64,000 nucleotides of DNA, from assembly GCA_900316505.1 (NCBI GenBank), contig ONDH01000021.1:1-64000 (forward strand), read 5' to 3'. Shown here piece after piece: positions 24,530 to 32,599 of the stretch. Made by a program: the position numbers and the translations under genes. Numbering within the stretch: position 1 is the first letter of the stretch; each line of letters starts with the position of its first letter. Origin of the DNA: an uncultured Prevotellaceae bacterium (GTDB lineage Bacteria; Bacteroidota; Bacteroidia; Bacteroidales; Bacteroidaceae). Below the pieces are notes generated by a model. The model saw only the letters and a list, made by a program, of their open reading frames with translations, was not told the origin of the DNA and ran no database searches.

Positions 24530-24583
24530 TAGCATCAATCACACATTTAATTATAAAACACTTATATCTTACACTAAAACGAC

Positions 24584-26722
24584 ATGAGACTAATTAGCTA
24601 TTTACTGACAATGGCCATGTGCCTGTGCGCAAACGCACAACATGTTTCCTGGACTGCCGACAACGGCAATGGAACATTTACGAACCCCCTATTTTATGAT
24701 GAGTTCAGCGACCCAGACATCTTGCGCGTAGGAGATGATTACTACTTGGCTGGCACCACAATGCATGCAGTGCCGGGATTAGTCATCCTACACTCTAAGG
24801 ATCTTGTGAACTGGGAGAACATCTCGTATTGCTTCGACCGCTTCGACTTTGACGACGAGGCCTTCTCGCTGAAGAACCACAAGGAGATTTACGGACAAGG
24901 CATTTGGGCACCTGCCATCCGTTATGCGAACGGGCAGTTCTATGTTTTTTCAAACGTGAACGGCAAAGGCTTACAGTGCTACACATCTAAGGACATCAAG
25001 GGGCCATGGGAACACCACAACATGAAGGGTGACATCTACGACTTGGGCGTGCTTTTCGACGATGACGGAAAAGTGTATGCCATTCATGGCTATGGTACAG
25101 TGAAATGCACGGAACTGAAACCCGACATGAGCGGTCCCGTCGAGGGTACGGAACGTGTCATCATTCCAGAAGGGAACGGAGTAGGCGAAGGACATCACAT
25201 GTACAAAATCAATGGGATGTACTACCTCATATCTACTGACTACAAGCCGAATGGGCGCACGCTTTGTTCCCGTTCGAAAAGCATCTGGGGACCTTACGAA
25301 ACGCGTGTCATCACAGCAGATGAAACCTACGGCTATCATGCAGCCTCGCTCACACAAGTCCCTCGTGATGTGAAATACCGCATCGGTGAAGATGACACGA
25401 AGTTCAGCCTTGGTGGTGTGGATAAGGATGCAACAGCATGCACCAATGCGCATCAGGGTGGTATCGTGCAGTACAAGGACGGTTCATGGTGGGCACTCTT
25501 CATGATGGACTTCCACTCCATTGGCCGTACCGTATGCTTGATGCCGATGACATGGAAAGATGGCTGGCCAATGGTTGGATTGAACGGAAATCTTGGAAGG
25601 GCTCCACGCACTTGGTTTAAGCCCGGCACGGCTGAAGGTCAATATGACTATGGCAGCGGAAACACGCCCGTTGAACCGCATGCGCCTTACGTTCGCAGCG
25701 AGAATTTCGACGGCAAGACCTTGGGACGTGTGTGGCAATGGAACCACAACCCCGATGACAAGATGTGGAGTCTGAAAGGTGGCAGACTTCGCCTCAACTC
25801 TATGCCTGCAGAACAGTTGATGTGGGCACGCAATTCGCTCACCCAGCGTGTCATAGGTCCAAAATCTGTTGCCACCGTGGAACTTTCGGTGAAAGGACTG
25901 AAAGATGGCGATGTGGCAGGATTGGGCAACATCAATGTCCCTTGCTCATGGATAGGCATTATGAGAGATGACCATACCAACACATTCCTTCTTCGCTTTT
26001 GGGATCAAGGCAAAAATAAACCAGAGCTTGCACCTGTTGTTGCACCTGTCAGTTTGCCGAAGGGAAAAATCTGGCTTCGCTGTATTGGTGACTACGACAA
26101 CGATCAAATGCAGTATGCCTACTCAACCGATGGCGTAACATTTCAAACGATTGGCTATGAGATTCCCCTAAGTTATCAGCTCATCACTTTCCAGGGCTCA
26201 CGCCATGCCCTCTTTGCCTTCAACGTGAAGGGAAAGAACGGAGGTTATGCCGAGTTTGACAACTTCACCGTGAAGGAGCCATGTGCTGACCGTTCGTGGA
26301 ATATTCCTTACGGCACGACTTTCCGCATCATCAACAAAGCCACCAACCGTCCAGCCGTTTGTGACCCTCACGGCATCCTCTACGACACTCATAATGGCGA
26401 CAAGAGTCAGCGCACACAATTCCAACTCATTGACAAGGGCAATGGGAAAGTGGCTCTGAAATGTGTGGATGGCCGCTACATCAAGGTGTATGGCGAAGGT
26501 TTGGCTGGCGATGTGCGCTTCACCACGAATGTAGAAGAAGCCGAGGTGTTCCTCTGGCAGGACTATCTCGACCACGACTTCATGCTCTACTCGCTGAAGA
26601 ACCACCGCTATCTTGGCAAGAGTCCCACTACGGGAAGCCCTTACTCTATGGATTTTGTAGGTCCTGATCCTGCACGAAGAAACGGTGCCGTGCTGCTGTG
26701 GGAAGATTGCTCTGCAGAGTAA
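24584..26722 (+). CDS. Glycoside hydrolase family 43 (xylosidase/arabinofuranosidase type), three domains
   Basis: GH43 enzymes release xylose or arabinose from plant polysaccharides. The 712-residue secreted protein has a signal peptide (about 1-18, ending ANAQ). A five-bladed propeller domain at about 25-345 holds the catalytic base Asp in FYDEFSDPDILRVGDDYYL, and the acid Glu likely in VGEGHHMYKINGMYYL. A beta-sandwich follows at about 370-560 (GH43_C2/DUF1349 type). The C-terminal ~140 residues (TFRIINKATNRPAVC to LLWEDC) look like a beta-trefoil, fascin/ricin-like carbohydrate-binding module. It is a single gene with its own promoter and terminator and no SusCD neighbours. Confidence 0.88.
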   Translation: MRLISYLLTMAMCLCANAQHVSWTADNGNGTFTNPLFYDEFSDPDILRVGDDYYLAGTTMHAVPGLVILHSKDLVNWENISYCFDRFDFDDEAFSLKNHKEIYGQGIWAPAIRYANGQFYVFSNVNGKGLQCYTSKDIKGPWEHHNMKGDIYDLGVLFDDDGKVYAIHGYGTVKCTELKPDMSGPVEGTERVIIPEGNGVGEGHHMYKINGMYYLISTDYKPNGRTLCSRSKSIWGPYETRVITADETYGYHAASLTQVPRDVKYRIGEDDTKFSLGGVDKDATACTNAHQGGIVQYKDGSWWALFMMDFHSIGRTVCLMPMTWKDGWPMVGLNGNLGRAPRTWFKPGTAEGQYDYGSGNTPVEPHAPYVRSENFDGKTLGRVWQWNHNPDDKMWSLKGGRLRLNSMPAEQLMWARNSLTQRVIGPKSVATVELSVKGLKDGDVAGLGNINVPCSWIGIMRDDHTNTFLLRFWDQGKNKPELAPVVAPVSLPKGKIWLRCIGDYDNDQMQYAYSTDGVTFQTIGYEIPLSYQLITFQGSRHALFAFNVKGKNGGYAEFDNFTVKEPCADRSWNIPYGTTFRIINKATNRPAVCDPHGILYDTHNGDKSQRTQFQLIDKGNGKVALKCVDGRYIKVYGEGLAGDVRFTTNVEEAEVFLWQDYLDHDFMLYSLKNHRYLGKSPTTGSPYSMDFVGPDPARRNGAVLLWEDCSAE

Positions 26723-26779
26723 CGCTTTTCATGTGTTTTGAGGCAAAACCGAACTCTTTCATACAAAAAAACTTAAAAA

Positions 26780-26812
26780 GACAAGCCATTTTTCCATGGT
26801 TTGCCTTTTTTT
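26780..26812 (+). terminator. Terminator after the GH43 gene
   Basis: CAAGCCAT ... ATGGTTTG forms an 8-bp stem with one G-U pair, followed by CC and seven Ts. Confidence 0.75.
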
Positions 26813-26826
26813 GTCACATTTTTGAT

Positions 26827-26834
26827 TAACTTTG
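26827..26834 (+). promoter_or_regulatory. rnpB promoter, -7 box TAACTTTG
   Basis: TAACTTTG followed by C lies directly before the start of the RNase P RNA. A TTTG at 26800-26803 is 23 bases away, longer than usual. Confidence 0.6.
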
Positions 26835-26840
26835 CAAGTT

Positions 26841-27263
26841 GAAAGCAGCCGGACGGTCTGTCGCTGGAAGCCCCTTCGGGGACTCAAGAGGAAAGTCCGG
26901 GCAGCATAGGGCATCCCACTTCTTAATACGGAAGCAGTCCGCGAGGGTTGAGTAATGCAGAAGAAAATAACAACAGCTTCGGCTGAAATGGTGAGAAGGT
27001 GAGGTAAGAGCTCACCAGCGGCATGGTGACATGTCGGCTGTGCATCTTGGGAGCTGCAAGTTCATGTAAACCACCCGACAGAGGGTCGCCCGCTCAAGTT
27101 GACGAAGGTCTGAGCAGCAATGCAACAAGGCCGGGGCTCATACGGTGGAGGGTAGAACGCTAGAGCCATGGGGTGACTCATGGAGTAGATAAATGACAGA
27201 CACGTGCCATCAGCAATCTGTTGACATGTACAAAACCCGGCTTACAGTCCGACTGCTTTTTTT
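26841..27263 (+). ncRNA. rnpB: RNase P RNA, bacterial type A
   Basis: The catalytic RNA that matures tRNA 5' ends. Hallmarks are seen in order. AAGCAG at the 5' end (26843-26848) pairs with CTGCTT at the 3' end (27253-27258) to form P1. The GAGGAAAGTCCGGGC core (P4 5' side and CRII) lies near 26890. The GCCCCTTCGGGG hairpin, the later AGGGTAGAACGCTAGAG stretch, the GATAAATGACAGACACG segment, and ACAAAACCCGGCTTA (P4 3' side) before the end complete the molecule. A T-run (27257-27263) finishes it as terminator. Ends are approximate to a few bases. A protein frame starting at 27221 overlaps this RNA and is not the real tolC start. Confidence 0.97.
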
Positions 27264-27301
27264 GTGAACTAAATATTTATTATCCATCTATATTATCATC
27301 A

Positions 27302-28642
27302 ATGAGCACTAAACACTTTATAACTGCTTTATCGATGTTGCTGAGCGGCAGCATGGCATGGGGGCAAAAGGTCTGGACACTGCAAGAATGTCTGGATTAT
27401 GCTCTTGCCAACAACATCCAGCTGCAACAGAAAAGGATAACAGCAGCTTCCGACCATGAGGACGTATTGCAGAGCAAAGCAGCTCTGTTTCCCTCCGTGT
27501 CGTTCAGCACAAACCAAAATGCTTCGTGGCGTCCCTTCGCCGAAACGACTATCAACCTTGCGGGTGGAACAATGACCACCAACAGTAACACGGTGTCCTA
27601 CAATGGATCCTATGGCATCAATGCCAATTGGACCGTTTGGAACGGAAATCGAAACACAAACACCATCAAGCAGAACAAACTTACAGAGAAGATTGCAGAA
27701 CTGGGCGTTGAACAACAGGCTAACACCATTCAGGAACAGATTGCGCAATTGTACGTGCAGATTCTTTATGAAACGGAGGCTGTCAATGTGTGCAGAGAAA
27801 TCATCAAGTCAAGCATGATGCAACGAGATCGTGCCAAAACCATGGTGGAGGTGGGCAGCCTTGCACGTGTTGATCTTGTGCAATTAGAGGCGCAAGTAAG
27901 CCAAGACGAGTATTCGCTGGTGTCAGCCCAATCTCAACTTGCCAACTACAAACTGCAACTGAAGCAACTTCTGGAGATTCACGATGACGAGACGTTCGAC
28001 ATCGCCATTCCTGAAGTGTCTGACGCACAAGTGTTGGCTATGATTCCTAATGAACAAGCTGTATATAACGCAGCGCTCGAAAGCCGTCCTGAAATACAGT
28101 CAGGAAAGCTGAATATCGAGTCGTCAGAAATTGCCATTCATTCAGCTCGTGCCGGCTACAAACCCACCGTTTCATTGACAGCTGGCATCGGTTCGAGCAA
28201 CTCATCTGGCCAAGACACAGACTTCTTCAAACAGGTTAAAACCAACATGAACAACTCACTGGGTCTGTCTGTTTCTATACCGATAGTGGATAATCACCAA
28301 ACGCGCACCAACATCCGCAAAGCCAAGTATGCCTTGCAGACCAGCGAACTGAATTTGCAAGAACAGCAGAAACAACTCTACTCCACTATTGAGAATTATT
28401 GGCTGAATGCCACAACATCGCAACAGCAGTTCATTTCAGCCCGGAACAATGTAAAGAGTATGCAGGAAAGCTACGACCTCGTCAGCGAGCAATTCAACCT
28501 TGGACTAAAAAACATCGTAGAATTGACTACAGGTAAGAACAACTTGCTACAGGCCGAGCAGCAATTGTTGCAAACAAAATACACGGCACTGCTCAATGCC
28601 GCCATGCTAAACTTTTATGCAGGAGAGAACATTAAATTATAA
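27302..28642 (+). CDS. TolC-family outer-membrane efflux protein
   Basis: TolC-type trimers form the outer-membrane exit duct of export machines. The 446-residue product has a signal peptide (about 1-22, LLSGSMAWGQ) and two OEP repeats. The WTLQECLDYALANNIQLQQKRI start is typical, with a long coiled-coil (about 150-230) and the second repeat (NLQEQQKQLYSTIENYWLNATTSQQQF, about 350-400). The ATG at 27302 is chosen because upstream starts would lie inside rnpB. It heads an operon with a fusion protein and a MacB-type ABC pair, 36 bases before the next gene. Confidence 0.93.
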   Translation: MSTKHFITALSMLLSGSMAWGQKVWTLQECLDYALANNIQLQQKRITAASDHEDVLQSKAALFPSVSFSTNQNASWRPFAETTINLAGGTMTTNSNTVSYNGSYGINANWTVWNGNRNTNTIKQNKLTEKIAELGVEQQANTIQEQIAQLYVQILYETEAVNVCREIIKSSMMQRDRAKTMVEVGSLARVDLVQLEAQVSQDEYSLVSAQSQLANYKLQLKQLLEIHDDETFDIAIPEVSDAQVLAMIPNEQAVYNAALESRPEIQSGKLNIESSEIAIHSARAGYKPTVSLTAGIGSSNSSGQDTDFFKQVKTNMNNSLGLSVSIPIVDNHQTRTNIRKAKYALQTSELNLQEQQKQLYSTIENYWLNATTSQQQFISARNNVKSMQESYDLVSEQFNLGLKNIVELTTGKNNLLQAEQQLLQTKYTALLNAAMLNFYAGENIKL

Positions 28643-28678
28643 TCATTCATTATTGACCATTTATTATTCTTATCAGAA

Positions 28679-29935
28679 ATGAAAACAAACAATATACTCT
28701 CAACGCTCATTATAGCGACCACCTTTGTTGCATGTAACGAAGCTCCCAAGGTTATCTATTCTACAGCTCCTGTGGAAAAGCAGAACATTACCACCAGCAT
28801 TACAGCTACAGGTACTATTGAACCTGTCACAGAAGTGGAAGTCGGCACGCAGGTGTCTGGTATCATTGACCGCATCTATGTGGATTATAACTCCGAAGTG
28901 CATCGTGGTCAGATTATTGCCGAACTTGACAAGACCAATCTCCTCTCAAAATTGGCTTCGGCGCAGAGCAATCTCTCTAACGCGCAGTCTTCACTCAGCT
29001 ATCAATCAGCCAATTATAAGCGATATAAAACACTTTACGACAAAGGACTTGTTTCAGCCAACGATTATGAAAATGCCAAGCTCAACTATGAGCAGGCAGT
29101 GCAGCAAGTGAAGGTGCAACAGCAAAATGTGACTGAAGCACAAACCAACCTTGGCTATGCCACCATCACATCGCCTATCGATGGCGTAGTGCTCTCTAAA
29201 GAAGTGGAAGAAGGACAGACGGTGGCTTCAGCTATGACTACCCCTACCCTCTTCATCATTGCACAGGACTTGACAGACATGCGTGTAATTGCCGACATTG
29301 ACGAGGCTGATATCGGTGGCGTGAAAGAAGGACAGCGCGTCACATTCACAGTGGATGCCTACCCAGATGACATCTTCGAAGGGGCAGTCACTCAGGTACG
29401 TCAGCAAGCCACGACCGAGAGCAATGTGGTCACTTACGAGGTGGTCATCTCCGCTCCGAACGACCAACTGAAACTGAAGCCAGGACTTACTGCCAATGTA
29501 ACCATCTACACAATGGAGAAGAATGGTGTATTGGCTGTTCCTGCTCGTGCGCTGCGCTTCACTCCTAACGAAGCCCTCTTGCAGGAAGGTGAAACAGTAG
29601 AGGATGTGCAGTCTCCCTTCAAAGTGTGGACAAAGGAAGGCGATGTCTTCAAGGCACACAAAGTGGAGACTGGCATCAGCAATGGCATGCTCACAGAAAT
29701 ATTGTCTGGTGTCAAGGCTGGCACAGAGGTGCTCACTGATTTCGAAATCATTGGTGGCAAGGAAGAATCAGAAGGGCCAGCAACATCCAACCCATTCATG
29801 CCACGTCCAGGTGGTAACAGAAACCGTGGAGGCGCTTCTGGTGCAGGTGGTGCACAGGGTGGTCCAGGCGCTGGTGGTGCCAGTACTCCTGGTGCAGCTG
29901 GTGGCAGATCCGGTGGTGGCAATTTCCCAAGATAA
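28679..29935 (+). CDS. Membrane-fusion protein of a MacAB-type exporter
   Basis: The periplasmic adaptor joining the inner-membrane transporter to TolC. The 418-residue product has a lipoprotein-like signal (IIATTFVAC, Cys near 19). A split biotinyl-lipoyl domain is seen in TEVEVGTQVSGIIDRIYVDYNSEVHRGQIIAELD and its second half AQTNLGYATITSPIDGVVLSKEVEEGQTV. A hairpin coiled coil lies between them (about 90-155), with the beta-barrel and membrane-proximal domains to about 370. The last ~50 residues are Gly/Arg/Pro low-complexity (PGGNRNRGG, GAGGAQGG), unusual for this family and probably disordered. It sits 23 bases before the ATPase gene. Confidence 0.92.
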   Translation: MKTNNILSTLIIATTFVACNEAPKVIYSTAPVEKQNITTSITATGTIEPVTEVEVGTQVSGIIDRIYVDYNSEVHRGQIIAELDKTNLLSKLASAQSNLSNAQSSLSYQSANYKRYKTLYDKGLVSANDYENAKLNYEQAVQQVKVQQQNVTEAQTNLGYATITSPIDGVVLSKEVEEGQTVASAMTTPTLFIIAQDLTDMRVIADIDEADIGGVKEGQRVTFTVDAYPDDIFEGAVTQVRQQATTESNVVTYEVVISAPNDQLKLKPGLTANVTIYTMEKNGVLAVPARALRFTPNEALLQEGETVEDVQSPFKVWTKEGDVFKAHKVETGISNGMLTEILSGVKAGTEVLTDFEIIGGKEESEGPATSNPFMPRPGGNRNRGGASGAGGAQGGPGAGGASTPGAAGGRSGGGNFPR

Positions 29936-29958
29936 TAAACGAACAGAAAGATTGGAAG

Positions 29959-30723
29959 ATGAACGAACAGAAAGACAATCGTAAAGTTGTCATTGAACTC
30001 GACAATGTGAAGCGCTACTTTCAAGTCGGCTCTGAGACTGTGAAAGCCCTGCGTGGTGTCAGCTTCAAAATTTACGAAGGCGAGTTCGTGACCATACAAG
30101 GAACGTCAGGTTCTGGCAAATCGACCCTGCTTAATCAATTGGGATGCCTCGACACACCCACTTCTGGCGAATATTATCTCGACGGCACACCAGTCCGCAA
30201 GATGTCAAAGAACCAACGAGCTAAATTACGCAACCGCAAAATTGGTTTCGTGTTCCAGAATTATAACCTGTTGGCGAAAACAACAGCTGTAGAGAATGTG
30301 GAGTTGCCATTGATGTACAACAACAAGTACTCTGCTAAGCAACGACGGGAGGCTGCCATCAAAGCCTTGCAGGAAGTGGGGTTAGGTGACCGGCTCGACC
30401 ACAAGAGCAATCAAATGTCAGGTGGTCAGATGCAACGTGTCGCCATCGCCCGTGCATTGGTCAACAACCCCGCTGTGCTCCTCGCAGACGAAGCAACCGG
30501 TAACCTTGACACACGCACTTCATTTGAGATGCTGGTGCTATTTCAAAAACTGCATCGGGAGGGACACACCATCATCTTCGTGACCCACAACCCGGAAATC
30601 GCATCTTTCGCCTCACGTAACATCAACTTGCGCGACGGTAAAATTCGCGAGGACACCATCAACCCTAACATCAAGTCGGCAGCTGAAGCACTTGCTGCCC
30701 TGCCAAAACCACAAGACGACTAA
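29959..30723 (+). CDS. ABC transporter ATP-binding protein (MacB/LolD type)
   Basis: The motor of the exporter. The 254-residue protein has Walker A GTSGSGKSTLLNQLG (about 50-64), the Q-loop VFQNYNLLAKTTAVENV, the signature MSGGQMQRVAIARALVNN (about 153-170), Walker B VLLADEATGNLD (about 174-185), and the H-loop FVTHN. The LLAKTTAVENVELPLMYN stretch is typical of the MacB/LolD group, which drives substrate extrusion from the periplasmic side rather than across the membrane. It has an extended basic N-terminus (about 20 residues). It sits 3 bases from the permease. Confidence 0.95.
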   Translation: MNEQKDNRKVVIELDNVKRYFQVGSETVKALRGVSFKIYEGEFVTIQGTSGSGKSTLLNQLGCLDTPTSGEYYLDGTPVRKMSKNQRAKLRNRKIGFVFQNYNLLAKTTAVENVELPLMYNNKYSAKQRREAAIKALQEVGLGDRLDHKSNQMSGGQMQRVAIARALVNNPAVLLADEATGNLDTRTSFEMLVLFQKLHREGHTIIFVTHNPEIASFASRNINLRDGKIREDTINPNIKSAAEALAALPKPQDD

Positions 30724-30726
30724 ATT

Positions 30727-31953
30727 ATGAATATATTAAATCTGTTCAAAGTCAGCATCAATGCAGTGGCGAACAACAAGATGCGTTCGTTTCTCTCCAT
30801 GCTCGGTATCATCATCGGTGTGGCAGCTGTCATCATCATGATGTCCATCGGACAGGGTTCAAAAGAGAGTATCCGCCAAGAGCTCTCAACTATGGGCACC
30901 AATTTGCTCACAATTCGCCCAGGAGCCGACAGACGTGGTGGTGTACGCCAAGACCCTTCCGCCATGCAAACTCTCAAGATGGCTGACTACCAGCGCATTA
31001 TTGACGAAAAGAAATTCGTCAGCTATGTATCTCCAGAGGTGACATCTGGAGGTCAAGTCATCTATGGTAATAACAACACGAACAGCACCGTATATGGTGA
31101 ATCCGCCGAATACCTTGACATCAAACAATGGGAGTTGGAGGAAGGCACCAATTTCACAGAGGAAGACATTCGCAAAGCCTCTAAAGTATGCGTTGTTGGT
31201 ACGACCATCGTTAAGGAGCTTTTTGGTGAAGGAAAGGAAGCGGAAGCCATCGGTAAGAATATCCGTTTCAAGTCCATCCCATTGCGTATCATCGGTGTTC
31301 TAGAGAGTAAAGGTTATAATTCATGGGGTATGGACCAAGATAATGTCATCATTGCACCTTATACATGTGTGATGAAGCGCATTGCTGCCCAAACCTACTT
31401 CTCCTCCATTGTCTGCTCTGCCCTCACTGAGGAACTTTCCGATGCAGCCATCGAGGAACTCACCCAAATCCTGCGTAGCAACCATAAGCTGAAGGCTGAT
31501 GCCGTGGATGACTTCACCATCCGTTCACAAGCCGAGATGATGGAAACCATGTCATCCACCATGGATACCGTCACCATCATCCTTGTTGTGGCAGCTGCCT
31601 TCTCCCTGCTTGTAGCTGGTATTGGTATCATGAACATCATGCTCGTGTCTGTGACAGAAAGAACCAAGGAGATTGGTTTGCGTATGGCAGTCGGAGCTAC
31701 AGGTTTAGTCATATCACTACAATTCCTTATTGAGTCTGTGCTAATCTCACTTACAGGTGGACTACTGGGAATACTATTAGGAGGACTTGTCAGCAATTTT
31801 GTCGTTCCGCTGATGGGTATGCCGTCCAGCATTCCTGCATGGTCTATCTATGTATCCTTCGCTGTCTGCACATTCATTGGTATCATCTTCGGTTACATTC
31901 CAGCACGAAAAGCTGCCAATATGGATCCGATAGAGGCTATCCGACATGAATAA
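30727..31953 (+). CDS. ABC transporter permease (MacB/FtsX family)
   Basis: The inner-membrane subunit of the exporter. The 408-residue protein has the four-helix MacB layout: helix 1 near 21-42 (MRSFLSMLGIIIGVAAVIIMMSIG), a large periplasmic MacB-PCD domain (about 45-275), and three helices in the FtsX domain (about 285-400). It has the typical SVTERTKEIGLRMAVGA coupling segment and the ending GYIPARKAANMDPIEAIRHE. As ATPase and permease are separate genes here, this is the split form seen in Bacteroidetes. With the TolC and fusion proteins it makes a complete tripartite exporter; the cargo is unknown. Confidence 0.95.
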   Translation: MNILNLFKVSINAVANNKMRSFLSMLGIIIGVAAVIIMMSIGQGSKESIRQELSTMGTNLLTIRPGADRRGGVRQDPSAMQTLKMADYQRIIDEKKFVSYVSPEVTSGGQVIYGNNNTNSTVYGESAEYLDIKQWELEEGTNFTEEDIRKASKVCVVGTTIVKELFGEGKEAEAIGKNIRFKSIPLRIIGVLESKGYNSWGMDQDNVIIAPYTCVMKRIAAQTYFSSIVCSALTEELSDAAIEELTQILRSNHKLKADAVDDFTIRSQAEMMETMSSTMDTVTIILVVAAAFSLLVAGIGIMNIMLVSVTERTKEIGLRMAVGATGLVISLQFLIESVLISLTGGLLGILLGGLVSNFVVPLMGMPSSIPAWSIYVSFAVCTFIGIIFGYIPARKAANMDPIEAIRHE

Positions 31954-31988
31954 TCAGTCCGCTTAAAGCGTTTTTCAAATCCGACAGT

Positions 31989-32585
31989 ATGAAAACAACA
32001 TCGATATTTCTATGCATTCTGTGCTTTTTGTGTGAAACGACCCACGCACAGTCACTCAAAGACCTCTTTCTTAAGATGCCACAAGAGGTGTGTCCCATCT
32101 TGTCAGAATACAACCGTTTGGAGATTGTTGACAATCAAAAGAACAACAAGACCATGCAGACTCGCAACCTCTTCCGCACCTTCTCAAAAATGGAAGAATT
32201 AACAGATGACTATGCCCACCTCATCATCTCCAAAAACTCAGAAAAAGAAATGAAGATGCTCACGAAAAATGACGGAACACGAATCATCATGGTCATCAGC
32301 ACAATCTTCTGTGATGATGTTCCCGATTCCTCTGTCGCTTTCTACTCTACAGATTGGAAGCCTTTGCGCACGCTCGATTACTACACTCTGCCTCCTATCA
32401 ACAACTTCCGCAAGGTCACAGTCGACAAAACAACCAGCCGATTGACTGTAACAACCACCAATGCTCCATTCATGCTTAGCACCGATGGAAGCAATCAACC
32501 ACAAAAACCTTTTTCCGCCACCAACACATTCCGTTGGTCAACTGAAGAAAGTCGATATATACTCGAAATAAATCAAACACCATAG
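31989..32585 (+). CDS. DUF3256 family secreted protein, function unknown
   Basis: The 198-residue product has a signal peptide (about 1-20, LCETTHAQ) and a single domain typical of Bacteroidales DUF3256 proteins (SLKDLFLKMPQEVCPILSEYNRLEIVDN near the start, then beta-rich sequence with TIFCDDVPDSSVAFYSTDWKPL). No catalytic motif is visible. It lies 35 bases after the permease and 14 bases before the phosphatase gene, so it is likely co-transcribed with one or both. Confidence 0.75.
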   Translation: MKTTSIFLCILCFLCETTHAQSLKDLFLKMPQEVCPILSEYNRLEIVDNQKNNKTMQTRNLFRTFSKMEELTDDYAHLIISKNSEKEMKMLTKNDGTRIIMVISTIFCDDVPDSSVAFYSTDWKPLRTLDYYTLPPINNFRKVTVDKTTSRLTVTTTNAPFMLSTDGSNQPQKPFSATNTFRWSTEESRYILEINQTP

Positions 32586-32599
32586 TAACCTCTAATGAA

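Noticed and set aside
27221..27301. Upstream extension of the TolC-family gene
   Set aside because: This part encodes the 3' end of the RNase P RNA; the ATG at 27302 gives a normal signal peptide.
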